From positions 1 to 44,638 of the forward strand of contig JAAEMS010000201.1 of NCBI GenBank assembly GCA_024225275.1: 44,638 nucleotides of DNA, given 5' to 3'. This document shows, in pieces, positions 26,378-37,285 of the stretch. The notes beneath the pieces were generated by a model. That model was not told where the DNA came from, did not search any database, and saw only the letters and a program-made list of their open reading frames with translations. The position numbers and the translations under genes were made by a program. This DNA comes from Actinomycetes bacterium (GTDB lineage Bacteria; Actinomycetota; Acidimicrobiia; Acidimicrobiales; JAAEMS01). How positions within the stretch are numbered: the stretch's first letter is position 1; each line of letters starts with the position of its first letter.

Positions 26378-27265
26378 TCACCAGTCGGAGAACGACCGGC
26401 TGGTGATGCGCTCATAGGCCTCGACATAACGCTCACGACTGGCGGTGATCACGGTGTCGGGTAGAGGCGGAGGAGGGGGCTGCTTGTCCCAATCGAGGCC
26501 GTCCAGATAGTCGCGCACCGGCTGTTTGTCATAGGACGGCGGAGTGGCTCCGGGCTCCCATCCTTCGTCGGGCCAAAAACGCGACGAATCGGGGGTGAGA
26601 ACCTCATCGCCAAGAGTGAGCTCGCCGTCGATCAAGCCGAACTCGAACTTGGTGTCGGCGATGACAATCCCGCGCTGGGCAGCCAGCTCGGCCCCCCGCT
26701 GGTAGATCTCGATACTGACCCGCCGGACCTCTTCGGCCCGGCCGGCCCCGATGATGGCCACCGCCGCGTCGTAGGAGATGTTCATGTCGTGGCCTTCGTC
26801 GGCCTTGGTCGATGGGGTGAACACCGGCTCGGGTAGGCGGTCTGATTCACGGAGACCGGAGGGCAGCGGGGTGCCATGCATGGTTCCGTGATCACGATAC
26901 TCGCGCCAGGCCGAGCCACTCAGGTAGCCGCGAACGATGCACTCGACCGGCAACATCTCGGCCCGTCTGACCAACATGATGCGACCGGCCAGCTCCGGGT
27001 GGCGGGCCGACTGGGGCAGGTCGCCGAGATCGGTGGACACCAGGTGACCGGCGCACACGTCGGCCGTCTCGGCGAACCAGAAGTCGGACATGGCCGTGAG
27101 TACCCGACCCTTGTCGGGGACCGGCTCGTTCATGACCACGTCGAAGGCTGACATCCGGTCGGAGGTGACGAACAGGGCGTGGCGGTCGTCGATGCCGAAG
27201 ATGTCGCGGACCTTGCCCGAGTACTCGTGCTCGAGGCCCAGATCGGGCCAGGCGTGGGCATTCAC
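26378..27265 (-). CDS. purC: Phosphoribosylaminoimidazole-succinocarboxamide synthase (SAICAR synthetase)
   Basis: PurC couples CAIR with aspartate using ATP. At 295 residues it is the longer form. Motifs: YSGKVRDIFGIDDRHALFVTSDRMSAFD at the start, LPVECIVRGYLSGSAWREY, TPSTKADEGHDMNIS, VIADTKFEFGL, LGDEVLTPDSSRFWP. Its GTG start overlaps the TGA of purB (GTGA, 27262-27265), so translation is coupled. Upstream-to-downstream order on this strand is purB-purC-purS-purQ. Confidence 0.95.
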   Translation of the reverse strand: MNAHAWPDLGLEHEYSGKVRDIFGIDDRHALFVTSDRMSAFDVVMNEPVPDKGRVLTAMSDFWFAETADVCAGHLVSTDLGDLPQSARHPELAGRIMLVRRAEMLPVECIVRGYLSGSAWREYRDHGTMHGTPLPSGLRESDRLPEPVFTPSTKADEGHDMNISYDAAVAIIGAGRAEEVRRVSIEIYQRGAELAAQRGIVIADTKFEFGLIDGELTLGDEVLTPDSSRFWPDEGWEPGATPPSYDKQPVRDYLDGLDWDKQPPPPPLPDTVITASRERYVEAYERITSRSFSDW

Positions 27266-28680
27266 AGGATGTCACCCCCGGTGTAGGCGGCGGCCTCGGG
27301 TGAGGCGTCGACCAGCGCAGCCACCCGCGCGGCGTAGGCCGACACCTGCTGGGCCGCAGTGCCAACGAATTCGATGGGCCTGTCGAGCAGGGAACGGATG
27401 GCCGCGGCATCGAGAGGCAGGCGAGGGTCGGCCCCGAGCCGCTCGGGCAGATCGTTCTCGGCCTGGCCCTCGCGCAAGCCCACTGCCACCGCGACCGCGT
27501 GTTCCTTGATGGCCTCGTGGGCCTCCTCGCGCCCAACACCGGTCGATACTGCGGCCATGAGAACCCGGGTGGTGGCGAGGAAGGGGAGGTAGCGCTCGAG
27601 CTCGCGTTCGATCACCGCGGGATAGAACCCGAAGTCGTGGAGGACCGCGAGGGTGGTCTCGAGCATGCCGTCGAAGGCGAAGAAGGCATCGGGGAGAACG
27701 ACACGGCGGACCACCGAGTCGGATACGTCACCCTCGTTCCACTGGTCGCCCGCCAGCCCGCCGGCCATGGTGAGGTGGCCGCGAAGAATGGTGTGGAAGC
27801 CGGTGATGCGCTCGGCGGAGCGGGTGTTCATCTTGTGGGGCATCGCCGACGAGCCGACCTGGCCGGGCCGGAACCCTTCGGTGGCCAGCTCGAGCCCGGC
27901 CATGAGCCGGACGAGGAGGGCGAGATCAGCTGGGCCGGAGCCGGCCTGGACCAGTGCCGACACCACATCGAGGTCGAGCGAGCGCGGGTATACCTGGCCC
28001 ACCGACGCGAAGACCCTGGCGAAACCGAGCTCAGCGGCCACCCTCTGCTCGAGTTGATCGACCAGCCCTTGGTCGCCTTCGAAGAGGTCGAGCAGGTCCT
28101 GTTGAGTTCCCACCGGGCCCTTCAGGCCCCGTAGCGGATACCGAGCGAGGAGATCATCGATGCGATCGATGGCCACCAGGATCTCTTCGCCGACTGAAGC
28201 AAAACGCTTGCCCAGAGTGGTGGCCTGGGCCGGCACATTGTGGCTGCGACCGGCCATCACCAGATCGGCCGCCTCGACCGCCCTCTCGGCGATACGGGCC
28301 GACACCGCCACCAACCGGTCACGCCCGAGGGCCAGCGACCGGCGGATCTGGAGCTGTTCGACGTTCTCGGTGAGGTCGCGGGAAGTCAGCCCCTTGTGAA
28401 CGTGTTCGTGCCCGGCGAGAGCACAGAACTCCTCGATACGGGCCTTCACGTCGTGGCGGGTGACCCGCTCGCGCTCGCGGATGGAGTTGAGGTCGACCGT
28501 TTCGACGACGGCCTCGTAGTCAGCGATGACACCGTCGGGGACCGGGATCCCGAGCTCGGACTGGCCCCGAAGCACGGCCAACCAGAACCGGCGTTCGAGC
28601 ACGACCTTGGCCGCCGGGGTCCAGAGCTCGACCATGGCCGGGCTGGCGTACCGGTCAGCGAGGATGTTGGGAACCGTCAT
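27262..28680 (-). CDS. purB: Adenylosuccinate lyase
   Basis: PurB removes fumarate from SAICAR and from adenylosuccinate, so it acts in both the IMP and AMP branches. The 472-residue protein has the fumarate-lyase signature GSSAMPHKMN at residues 276-285, H91/H93-containing AGHEHVHKGLTSRD, and the GRSHNVPAQATTLGKR motif with the general-acid His. The family length is normal. The ribosome-binding site AAAGGACC precedes ATG 28680. It begins the four-gene run purB-purC-purS-purQ. Confidence 0.95.
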   Translation of the reverse strand: MTVPNILADRYASPAMVELWTPAAKVVLERRFWLAVLRGQSELGIPVPDGVIADYEAVVETVDLNSIRERERVTRHDVKARIEEFCALAGHEHVHKGLTSRDLTENVEQLQIRRSLALGRDRLVAVSARIAERAVEAADLVMAGRSHNVPAQATTLGKRFASVGEEILVAIDRIDDLLARYPLRGLKGPVGTQQDLLDLFEGDQGLVDQLEQRVAAELGFARVFASVGQVYPRSLDLDVVSALVQAGSGPADLALLVRLMAGLELATEGFRPGQVGSSAMPHKMNTRSAERITGFHTILRGHLTMAGGLAGDQWNEGDVSDSVVRRVVLPDAFFAFDGMLETTLAVLHDFGFYPAVIERELERYLPFLATTRVLMAAVSTGVGREEAHEAIKEHAVAVAVGLREGQAENDLPERLGADPRLPLDAAAIRSLLDRPIEFVGTAAQQVSAYAARVAALVDASPEAAAYTGGDIL

Positions 28681-28713
28681 GGCTCTGGGTCCTTTTGCAG
28701 CTATCGGTCAAGG

Positions 28714-28731
28714 CGGCCTCTCCGGAGGCCG
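28714..28731. repeat. Inverted repeat in the purB/B-box divergent spacer
   Basis: CGGCCTC-TCCG-GAGGCCG, a 7-bp perfect stem, sits 33 bases upstream of purB and 35 upstream of the plus-strand zinc-protein gene. It could be an operator or a transcript hairpin. Confidence 0.35.
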
Positions 28732-28766
28732 ACAACTTCGGGAACGACCACGAGGGGAGGGCCACC

Positions 28767-29084
28767 TTGGCCAGTGAACATTGCTTTCGCCACATGAGCG
28801 AACCAGCCGAGAACATCTGCGGCGAGTGCGGCCACGAATGCTGCCGGTTCTGTCTCGTGTACCCGTGGGGTCGCCACCAGGCACCGTACTGCCACTCGTG
28901 TGCGCTGGCCCTGGCCGGCGTGCGCTCGACGGCTCGCCGCAACCGACTCGGTCCCAAGCGGCAGATCCGCAAGGAGTCGGAGACTCGAGCCCGAGAGCGG
29001 GCCCGCGAGCAGTGGGCGGCACCGACCGCCGACCCCGACCAGATTCTCATCGAGGACGACTGGGTCGTTTCGTCTGAGTCCTGA
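28767..29084 (+). CDS. Small B-box-like zinc-finger protein
   Basis: A 105-residue protein. The N-terminal 50 residues have a cysteine-rich zinc pattern: HCFRH, ICGECGHECCRFCLVYPWG and YCHSCALALAGVR, resembling bacterial B-box-like zinc fingers. A basic, Arg-rich helix follows (RRNRLGPKRQIRKESETRARERAREQW), then an acidic tail. Start TTG 28767 has the strong site GAGGGGAGGG and includes the first Cys-His pair; ATG 28794 would lose them. Partner and role unknown. It is divergent from purB. Confidence 0.65.
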   Translation: MASEHCFRHMSEPAENICGECGHECCRFCLVYPWGRHQAPYCHSCALALAGVRSTARRNRLGPKRQIRKESETRARERAREQWAAPTADPDQILIEDDWVVSSES

Positions 29085-29106
29085 CGGGGCCGCCACAACA
29101 CCCAGC

Positions 29107-30336
29107 TCAGTCGGCACCGTCGGCCGCCGCCGCGATGTCGCTGCGCCGCACCAGACCCGGCCAGCTGATGAGGTCGGCCGCCTCGTAGGCCCGAGCGCGG
29201 GCAGCAGCCACGGTGGAACCCAACGCGGTCACCGCCAGGACCCGCCCGCCGGCGGTGACCAACCGGCCCTCACCGTCGAGGTCGACGCCGGCACAGAACA
29301 CGGTCACGGCGTCGAGCGCACTGGCGGCGTCGAGCCCCTCGATCACGTCGCCGGTCCGCGCCGCCGCCGGATAGTTCTCACTGGCACACACCACGGTGAC
29401 CGCACTCTCGTCGACGAAGCTCGGCTGGGTGCGAAGATCACCCCCTGCGGCCTGGGCCAACAGCTCTCCCAGGTCACCGGCGTACCGGGGGAGAACGACC
29501 TGGGTCTCGGGGTCGCCGAACCGACAGTTGTATTCGAGCATTTTGGGACCCGATGGGGTGAGCATCAGGCCGGCATACAACACCCCGCGGTAGTCAATGC
29601 CCCGCCGCTGGAGCTCGGCCAGCGTGGGTTCGACCGAGTGGGCCATGAGATCGGCTACCAGCAGGTCGTCCACCAGATGGGCCACCGGTGAGTAGGCACC
29701 CATGCCGCCCGTGTTGGGTCCGCTGTCTCCGTCGCCAATGCGCTTGAAGTCCTGGGCCGGAGCCAGGGGCACAACTTGCCGACCGTCGGTGACGGCCAGC
29801 AGTGAGAGCTCGGGGCCAGTGAGCCCCTCCTCGATCACGACCTGTTGGCCAGCGGCGCCGAAGGCCAGGCCGGAGAGATAGTCGCGAACGGCATCACCCG
29901 CTTCATCGCGGTCTTCGGTGACCAGCACACCCTTGCCAGCCGCCAGCCCATCGGTCTTGATGACGAACAGATCGCCCATGGAGTTGAGGAACTCGAGGGC
30001 CGGTTCTACCGCAGTGAACGATCCGTGGCCGGCAGTGGGCACGCCGGCGTCGACCAGGAGCTGTTTCATCCACGCCTTCGAGCCTTCGAGGCGGGCGCCG
30101 TCGGCTCCCGGCCCGAACACCAGGTGACCCATGGCCCGAAGCTGATCGGCCAAGCCGTCGACGAGTGGGGCCTCGGGACCAATGACGAACAGGTCGGAGT
30201 CGATCTCGAGCGGGTCGGTGTCGACCGAGCCCGGGATACCGGGGTTGCCCGGGGTGACCACCACATCGTGATGACGACCGAGGGTAGATGCCAGCGCGTG
30301 CTCGCGCCCTCCACTACCGACAACGCAGACTCTCAC
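29107..30336 (-). CDS. purD: Phosphoribosylamine-glycine ligase (GARS)
   Basis: PurD makes GAR from phosphoribosylamine, glycine and ATP, the second purine step. The 409-residue ATP-grasp protein begins with VCVVGSGGREHALASTL. It then has FGPGADGARLEGSKAWMKQLL, FVIKTDGLAAGKGVLVTEDRDEA, EGLTGPELSLLAVTDG, NTGGMGAYSPV and YAGLMLTPSGPKMLEYNCRFGDPETQVVLP. The GTG start is preceded by CCGGAGG. Purine step order is not the gene order here: purD follows purA by 27 bases on this strand. Confidence 0.95.
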   Translation of the reverse strand: MRVCVVGSGGREHALASTLGRHHDVVVTPGNPGIPGSVDTDPLEIDSDLFVIGPEAPLVDGLADQLRAMGHLVFGPGADGARLEGSKAWMKQLLVDAGVPTAGHGSFTAVEPALEFLNSMGDLFVIKTDGLAAGKGVLVTEDRDEAGDAVRDYLSGLAFGAAGQQVVIEEGLTGPELSLLAVTDGRQVVPLAPAQDFKRIGDGDSGPNTGGMGAYSPVAHLVDDLLVADLMAHSVEPTLAELQRRGIDYRGVLYAGLMLTPSGPKMLEYNCRFGDPETQVVLPRYAGDLGELLAQAAGGDLRTQPSFVDESAVTVVCASENYPAAARTGDVIEGLDAASALDAVTVFCAGVDLDGEGRLVTAGGRVLAVTALGSTVAAARARAYEAADLISWPGLVRRSDIAAAADGAD

Positions 30337-30363
30337 CGCGGACCTCCGGTTGACGCTGGGGAA

Positions 30364-31644
30364 TCAGGCCGCGAAATGAAGGTACTGCTCGCGGCCAGGG
30401 CCGACGCCCACCAGATGGATCGGGGCGCCGCACTGCTGTTCGAGGAACTCGATGTAGGCAATGGCGTTCGCCGGCAGCTGGGACCGCTCGGTGAACCCAC
30501 TGAGGTCGGTCTGCCAGCCGGGCAGCTCCTCGTAGATCGGCTTGGCCTTGTGCAGGTCGGACTGATGCCACGGCATGGTTTCGTGGCGCACACCGTCGAC
30601 ATCGTAGGCCACGCACACCTTGACCGTCTCGAGGGTGTCCAGGATGTCGATCTTGGTGAGAGCGATCTCGGTGACCGAGTTGATGCGCACGGCGTGGCGC
30701 ATCATCACGGCGTCGAACCAGCCCGGACGGCGGCGGCGGCCGGTGTTGGTGCCGAACTCATGACCGAGGTCGACGAGGAGGTCACCCACGTCATCGAACA
30801 GCTCGGTGGGGAAGGGGCCCGAACCGACCCTGGTGATGTACGCCTTGGCGATGCCGATGACCCGCTCGATGTCCAGCGGGCCGATGCCGCCGCCGGTACA
30901 GGCCCCACCCGACACCGGGTTGCTGGAGGTGACGAACGGGTACGTGCCGTAGTCGAGATCGAGGAAGGTGGCCTGCGCGCCCTCGAACAGGACGTGGTGA
31001 CCGGCCGCCAGGGACCCGTGCACGAAGCCGATGCTGTCGCCGATGTGCCCATGAATGCGGGGCAGGTATTCGTCGAGAAACTGGGCGGCGACCTCGTCGG
31101 CGTCGAGCGGGAGCCGGTTGTAGACCTTGGCCAGGATCTTGTTGGTCTGGCCGAGGACGGCATCGAGCTTCTGGCGGAAGATCTTCGCGTCGAGGAGATC
31201 CTGGACCCGCAGCCCCACCCGCATGGCCTTGTCGGCGTAGGCCGGACCGATACCCCGCTTGGTGGTGCCGAGCTTGTTCACGCCCAGGTGACGCTCGTGA
31301 AGGGCGTCGAGCTGTTGGTGGTAGGGCAGGATGAGGTGAGCGTCACCCGACACCAACAGGTTCGAGCAGTCGACGCCCTTGCTCGTGAGCATGTCCATCT
31401 CGGTGATGAGCACCAAGGGGTCAACGACGACACCGTTGCCGATGACCGGGGTGATGTGGTCGTAGAGGACACCGCTGGGGATCAACTGCAGGGTGAAGGT
31501 CTCGCCATCGACCACCAGGGTGTGACCGGCGTTGTGGCCACCTTGGTAGCGGACAACCGCGGTCATCTCCTTGGCCACGAGGTCGGTGAACTTCCCCTTA
31601 CCCTCGTCGCCCCACTGGGTACCAACGACAATGGTCGCAGGCAC
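30364..31644 (-). CDS. purA: Adenylosuccinate synthetase
   Basis: PurA joins IMP and aspartate with GTP, the first AMP-specific step; PurB then completes it. The 426-residue protein begins with the GTP-binding motif [23 protein letters not shown] being residues 12-18, followed by [33 protein letters not shown], and [16 protein letters not shown]. The [18 protein letters not shown] segment is the guanine-specificity region. The GTG start has a GAGGAG site. With purD it forms a two-gene unit. Confidence 0.95.
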   Translation of the reverse strand: MPATIVVGTQWGDEGKGKFTDLVAKEMTAVVRYQGGHNAGHTLVVDGETFTLQLIPSGVLYDHITPVIGNGVVVDPLVLITEMDMLTSKGVDCSNLLVSGDAHLILPYHQQLDALHERHLGVNKLGTTKRGIGPAYADKAMRVGLRVQDLLDAKIFRQKLDAVLGQTNKILAKVYNRLPLDADEVAAQFLDEYLPRIHGHIGDSIGFVHGSLAAGHHVLFEGAQATFLDLDYGTYPFVTSSNPVSGGACTGGGIGPLDIERVIGIAKAYITRVGSGPFPTELFDDVGDLLVDLGHEFGTNTGRRRRPGWFDAVMMRHAVRINSVTEIALTKIDILDTLETVKVCVAYDVDGVRHETMPWHQSDLHKAKPIYEELPGWQTDLSGFTERSQLPANAIAYIEFLEQQCGAPIHLVGVGPGREQYLHFAA

Positions 31645-31716
31645 ATTGACTCCTCAGCCTGGTCGAACCGGACCGACCGATCCTATCGGCCTGGCCCGGC
31701 TCTCCCCCGGGATTCG

Positions 31717-33147
31717 CTACCCGCGGTTGCGCGCCCGGGCGCCGGTGCGGCCCACCAGGATCCCGCCGGCCAGAGCGGCGATCAGAAGCCCGATGGTCAC
31801 CGGCACCAGGGGCAGCCGGTCGGCCGGATCAGCACCCCGGTCGTCGGACAGAGGAGGCAGTACCGACTCGCCGCCCACCGCGGCGTAGGCGGCATCGACG
31901 CGGGGACCATCAGCGTCGAGCTCGAGGCTGACACTGTCGCCCGGGGTGAGCCGGTCACCGTTGACCGTGACGGTGGCCAGATCAGCGGCGTTGCCGGCCG
32001 ACTCAACACCATCGGCCACGAGGGTCAGCGAACAGGTCTGGTCCACCAGATTGGCGGGGATGTCGAGTCCCTGTTCCCCGGGTTGGCGGCTGGCTCCGAT
32101 ACGGATCTCGAACGTCTCGTCGGCGCAGGTGAGGGACAGGACGAGATCCTGGGTCCAAACCGTGGTGAGATTGGCGCTGAGGGGACCGGCTCCGGGGGCT
32201 GAGATTCCGACCGTGAGCCGAACGCCGGTGACCGGAAGGGCCGTCTCGCTGTCACCCCCATCGTCACTGTTGGAGCCCTGCTCGGAGTCGTCCACCGCGG
32301 TGGTTGGCGGTGGGGCGGTCGTGGTGGTCGGACCGGCCGTGCCGGATCCGGTGGATGCCCTCGTGGTGGTCGTGGTGGAGGGCAGCAGCACGGCGGGGGG
32401 CGGCACAGTAGACGGCGACACGGCAGGCGGCGACACAGTAGACGGCGACACGGCAGGCGGCGACACAGTAGACGGCGACACGGCAGGGGGCGGCGCGGTG
32501 GGGGGCGCGGTCAGCGGGGTTGTGGTGGTGGGGGCGGGCGCAGTGCCCTGGGTGTAGTGGACGCAGGTGAGCTGGCTCGGGATCTCGAACGGAGCGACGC
32601 GGAGGTACTCGAGGTCATCGCTGTTCACGAGGTCGGTATGGCAGCGCAGGCCGAGGAAGCCGGCCGGGGCTCCACCCGACACCCATAGGGAATTGCCCCG
32701 ATCCAGATCGGTGCGCTGTGACTCGGTGAGGTCGGCGACCGCCACGATGACCAGCCCCCGGCCACCGGTGGTGCCGACGACGGTGGTGGTCTCGCCGTCC
32801 TCGGCCCCCGACGGGACCCGCGACCCGCTACTGGAGCTCAGGGCCGCACCCCGGTCGACCGATGACAACCGGAAGGTCACCCCAGACCGAGGCTTGCAGT
32901 TGGCGGCCGCGGCGGAGCTCACGGGGCCAGAGCGAGCGGCTCCCCACGACTGGTAGGCACCGCCAGTGTCATCGACGCTGGGTTGAGCCACTGAGTTGGC
33001 GGGCACCGACCCGGCATCGGGGCACGCCACGGCGTACAGGGCGATGAGCGGACCGGAATCGGTGGCCCGCGCCGGCGAGCCCGAGGAGAAGGCAACCGAT
33101 CCGAGGAGCAGTGCCGCGGCCGCGACCAGCGACCATGCCAACCGCAT
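31717..33147 (-). CDS. Secreted Pro/Thr-rich protein with C-terminal membrane anchor
   Basis: A 476-residue protein starting with a signal peptide (MRLAWSLVAAAALLLGSVAF, cleavage after ARA). An N-terminal domain of about 200 residues has four Cys (VACPD, ANCKP, LRCHT, LTCVH), not recognised. A linker follows of tandem PAVSPSTVSP-type repeats and Thr runs, then a beta-rich domain with two Cys pairs (LTCADE, QTCSL) and a C-terminal transmembrane helix followed by an Arg-rich tail (GARARNRG). This is typical of actinobacterial anchored surface proteins. ATG 33147 has an AGAGGAT site. Function unknown. The linker DNA is a 30-bp tandem repeat. Confidence 0.7.
   Translation of the reverse strand: MRLAWSLVAAAALLLGSVAFSSGSPARATDSGPLIALYAVACPDAGSVPANSVAQPSVDDTGGAYQSWGAARSGPVSSAAAANCKPRSGVTFRLSSVDRGAALSSSSGSRVPSGAEDGETTTVVGTTGGRGLVIVAVADLTESQRTDLDRGNSLWVSGGAPAGFLGLRCHTDLVNSDDLEYLRVAPFEIPSQLTCVHYTQGTAPAPTTTTPLTAPPTAPPPAVSPSTVSPPAVSPSTVSPPAVSPSTVPPPAVLLPSTTTTTRASTGSGTAGPTTTTAPPPTTAVDDSEQGSNSDDGGDSETALPVTGVRLTVGISAPGAGPLSANLTTVWTQDLVLSLTCADETFEIRIGASRQPGEQGLDIPANLVDQTCSLTLVADGVESAGNAADLATVTVNGDRLTPGDSVSLELDADGPRVDAAYAAVGGESVLPPLSDDRGADPADRLPLVPVTIGLLIAALAGGILVGRTGARARNRG
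32401..32490 (-). repeat. 30-bp tandem repeat, three copies, in the surface-protein linker
   Basis: Units at 32401-32430, 32431-32460 and 32461-32490 are nearly identical and encode a Pro-Ser-Thr-Val-Ser-Pro-Pro-Ala-Val-Ser repeat. Such units change copy number by slippage, which would vary the length of the surface linker between strains. Confidence 0.85.
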
Positions 33148-33216
33148 CGATCCTCTGCCCAGATGCACCACACCGTCTCCTCGTCCCGCACCGGCCAGCA
33201 GATTACAGGCCACACG

Positions 33217-33270
33217 CGGAACTCTCCGCGCCAGGTCCGAGAAAACTCGAGTCTGGCGCGGAGAGTTCCG
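33217..33270 (-). terminator. Long perfect hairpin after clpB
   Basis: An 18-bp perfect inverted repeat (33217-33234 and 33253-33270; arm CGGAACTCTCCGCGCCAG) encloses an 18-base loop that can itself pair CGAG-aaaa-CTCG. It lies just 6 bases beyond the clpB stop and before the surface gene's start. It has no T-run. It probably ends the heat-shock operon transcript. Confidence 0.7.
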
Positions 33271-33276
33271 AAGGGA

Positions 33277-35784
<2,508 letters not shown>

Positions 35785-35791
35785 GTGAACA

Positions 35792-35797
35792 ACTCTA
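35792..35797 (-). promoter_or_regulatory. -10 box of a leaderless promoter for clpB
   Basis: TAGAGT on the minus strand, 7 bases before the ATG at 35784. An inverted repeat (35818-35846) lies just upstream. Confidence 0.5.
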
Positions 35798-35817
35798 ACT
35801 CGGATGCATAAAACTTG

Positions 35818-35846
35818 CTAGTCCTCGTATCAGATTTTCTGACTAG
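35818..35846. promoter_or_regulatory. Inverted repeat CTAGTC-N17-GACTAG upstream of clpB
   Basis: Perfect 6-bp arms (35818-35823, 35841-35846) sit about 34 bases upstream of clpB, in the -35 region of the clpB promoter candidate. It could be an operator for HspR or another repressor, although it does not match the HAIR consensus closely. Not a clear terminator, since no T-run follows. Confidence 0.35.
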
Positions 35847-35855
35847 GTATCCCCG

Positions 35856-36245
35856 CTACTTCCTGGGGCGGCGGGTCTTCGAGTACAAGACGACAGCCTG
35901 GTCGGAAACGGGCACCAGGTCGCGGCGGCCCTCGCGGCGGGCCGCCTCCACGGCGACGCCAGTGTTGCGCCGGGCCTCCTCGAGCTCGGCGTGCAGACGG
36001 CGTACCTCGGCCTCGAGGGCCATGACCCTCTGCACCCCGGCCAGGTTCAGGCCCTCGTTGGTGAGGTCCTGGATGCGCTGGAGCATCTCGATGTCGGCCT
36101 GGCTGTAGCGGCGGCTGCCACCCTGGGTCCGGGCCGGCTCGATGAGACCCTTACGCTCATAGATGCGCAAGGTCTGGGGGTGGAGTCCGGAGAGCTCGGC
36201 GGCCACGGAGATGACATAGACAGCGTGATGGCGGTTCACAGCCAT
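35856..36245 (-). CDS. hspR: HspR, MerR-family heat-shock repressor
   Basis: HspR represses the dnaK operon and clpB by binding HAIR sites. The 129-residue protein has the MerR helix-turn-helix: VISVAAELSGLHPQTLRIYERKGLIEPARTQGGSRRYSQADIEMLQRIQDL, then a coiled-coil (VMALEAEVRRLHAELEEARRN) and a C-terminal tail rich in Arg and Lys. DnaK is known to act as co-repressor. ATG 36245 has an AGGAGG site. It lies between dnaJ and clpB, the usual actinobacterial order. Confidence 0.93.
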   Translation of the reverse strand: MAVNRHHAVYVISVAAELSGLHPQTLRIYERKGLIEPARTQGGSRRYSQADIEMLQRIQDLTNEGLNLAGVQRVMALEAEVRRLHAELEEARRNTGVAVEAARREGRRDLVPVSDQAVVLYSKTRRPRK

Positions 36246-36316
36246 GGTGAGGGGCCTCCTCTCGGGTCGACGGCGGGTTCAACAAGTAGGCGACAGGAGC
36301 CGCCGGGGAGACAGGA

Positions 36317-37240
36317 TCAGGTGTCGCGTGGCGACTCGGGGAAGGCGGCGGCCAGGTTCTCGACCGCCTCTTTCTGTAGATCGGTGAGCTCGGCGGGCAC
36401 CGTGACCTCGACGGTGACGAGCAGATCACCCGAGGACTTGCCCTTGGTCACGCCCCGGCCCTTCACCCGGAAGGTACGGCCGCTGGGGGTGCCGGCCGGG
36501 ATACGGAGCTTGACAGGGGCACCGTCGAAGGTGGGGACCTTGATGTCGGACCCAAGGGTGGCCTCGGCGAAGGAGACCGGCACCGTCACCGTGAGGTTGC
36601 GTCCGTCGCGGCCGAAGACGTCGTGGGGGGCCAGCTTGACGGTGACGTACAGATCACCGGCCGCGCCTCCGCCCAGACCAGGGCCACCCTTGCCCTTGAG
36701 GCGAATGCGCTGACCGTCGTCGACGCCTTTGGGCATACGGACCTTGACGGTGCGCCACCCACCGGCGCCGTCTCCGATCTCGACATTGGTGGTGACGCCG
36801 CGCACGGCGTTGTCGAACGACATGGTGAGCTCGGCCTCGAGGTCTTGGCCACCGCGAGAACTGGCCTGACCCCAGGGGTTGGTGTTGCCCTGGCGACGCC
36901 CGAAGAAGCCGCCGAGCAGATCGCCGAGATCGAGGTCGTCGACGTTGACGTTGAACGTCGAACCTCCCCCGGCGCCACCGAAGGGCGAACCGCCGCCCAT
37001 GGCCCCGAGGCGGCGGGCCTCGTCATAGTCGGCCCGCTTCTTCTCGTCGCCGAGCACGTCGTAGGCGGCCGAGACCTGCTTGAAGCGTTCCTCGGCCGAT
37101 GGGTCATCGGGGTTGTGGTCGGGGTGCAGCTCACGGGCGAGCTTGCGGTAAGCCTTGGTGACCTCCGATGGGGAGGCCTCCTTCGAGACCCCGAGATCCT
37201 TGTAGTAGTCCTTCTCGAGCCACTCACGTTGCACGTTCAC
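36317..37240 (-). CDS. dnaJ: DnaJ/CbpA-type co-chaperone without a zinc finger
   Basis: A 307-residue J-protein that stimulates DnaK ATPase. The J domain (residues 10-77) has DYYKDLGVSKEASPSEVTKAYRKLARELHPDHN, with the HPD at about 39-41. A Gly/Phe-rich region follows (MGGGSPFGGAGGGSTFNVN), then two C-terminal beta domains (VKVRMPKGVDDGQRIRLKGKGG; GDLYVTVKLAPHDVFGRDGRNL). The four CxxCxGxG zinc motifs of classical DnaJ1 are absent, so this is a type-II, CbpA-like J-protein. The GTG start has a strong GAGGAGGTG site. Confidence 0.93.
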   Translation of the reverse strand: MNVQREWLEKDYYKDLGVSKEASPSEVTKAYRKLARELHPDHNPDDPSAEERFKQVSAAYDVLGDEKKRADYDEARRLGAMGGGSPFGGAGGGSTFNVNVDDLDLGDLLGGFFGRRQGNTNPWGQASSRGGQDLEAELTMSFDNAVRGVTTNVEIGDGAGGWRTVKVRMPKGVDDGQRIRLKGKGGPGLGGGAAGDLYVTVKLAPHDVFGRDGRNLTVTVPVSFAEATLGSDIKVPTFDGAPVKLRIPAGTPSGRTFRVKGRGVTKGKSSGDLLVTVEVTVPAELTDLQKEAVENLAAAFPESPRDT

Positions 37241-37285
37241 GCTGCACCTCCTCTCCCGTTCTCGGTCGTCATGGGGTTGATGGGG

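Noticed and set aside
29845..32202. Very long plus-strand open frame (785 codons) opposite purD, purA and the surface gene
   Set aside because: It has no family motif and lies exactly antisense to conserved genes; it is a GC-rich shadow frame.
32240..32260. LPVTG motif in the surface protein, resembling a sortase signal
   Set aside because: It is internal, more than 100 residues from the C-terminal helix, and not followed by a hydrophobic segment.
32401..32490. 30-bp repeats considered as a CRISPR array
   Set aside because: The copies are directly adjacent with no spacers and encode a protein linker.
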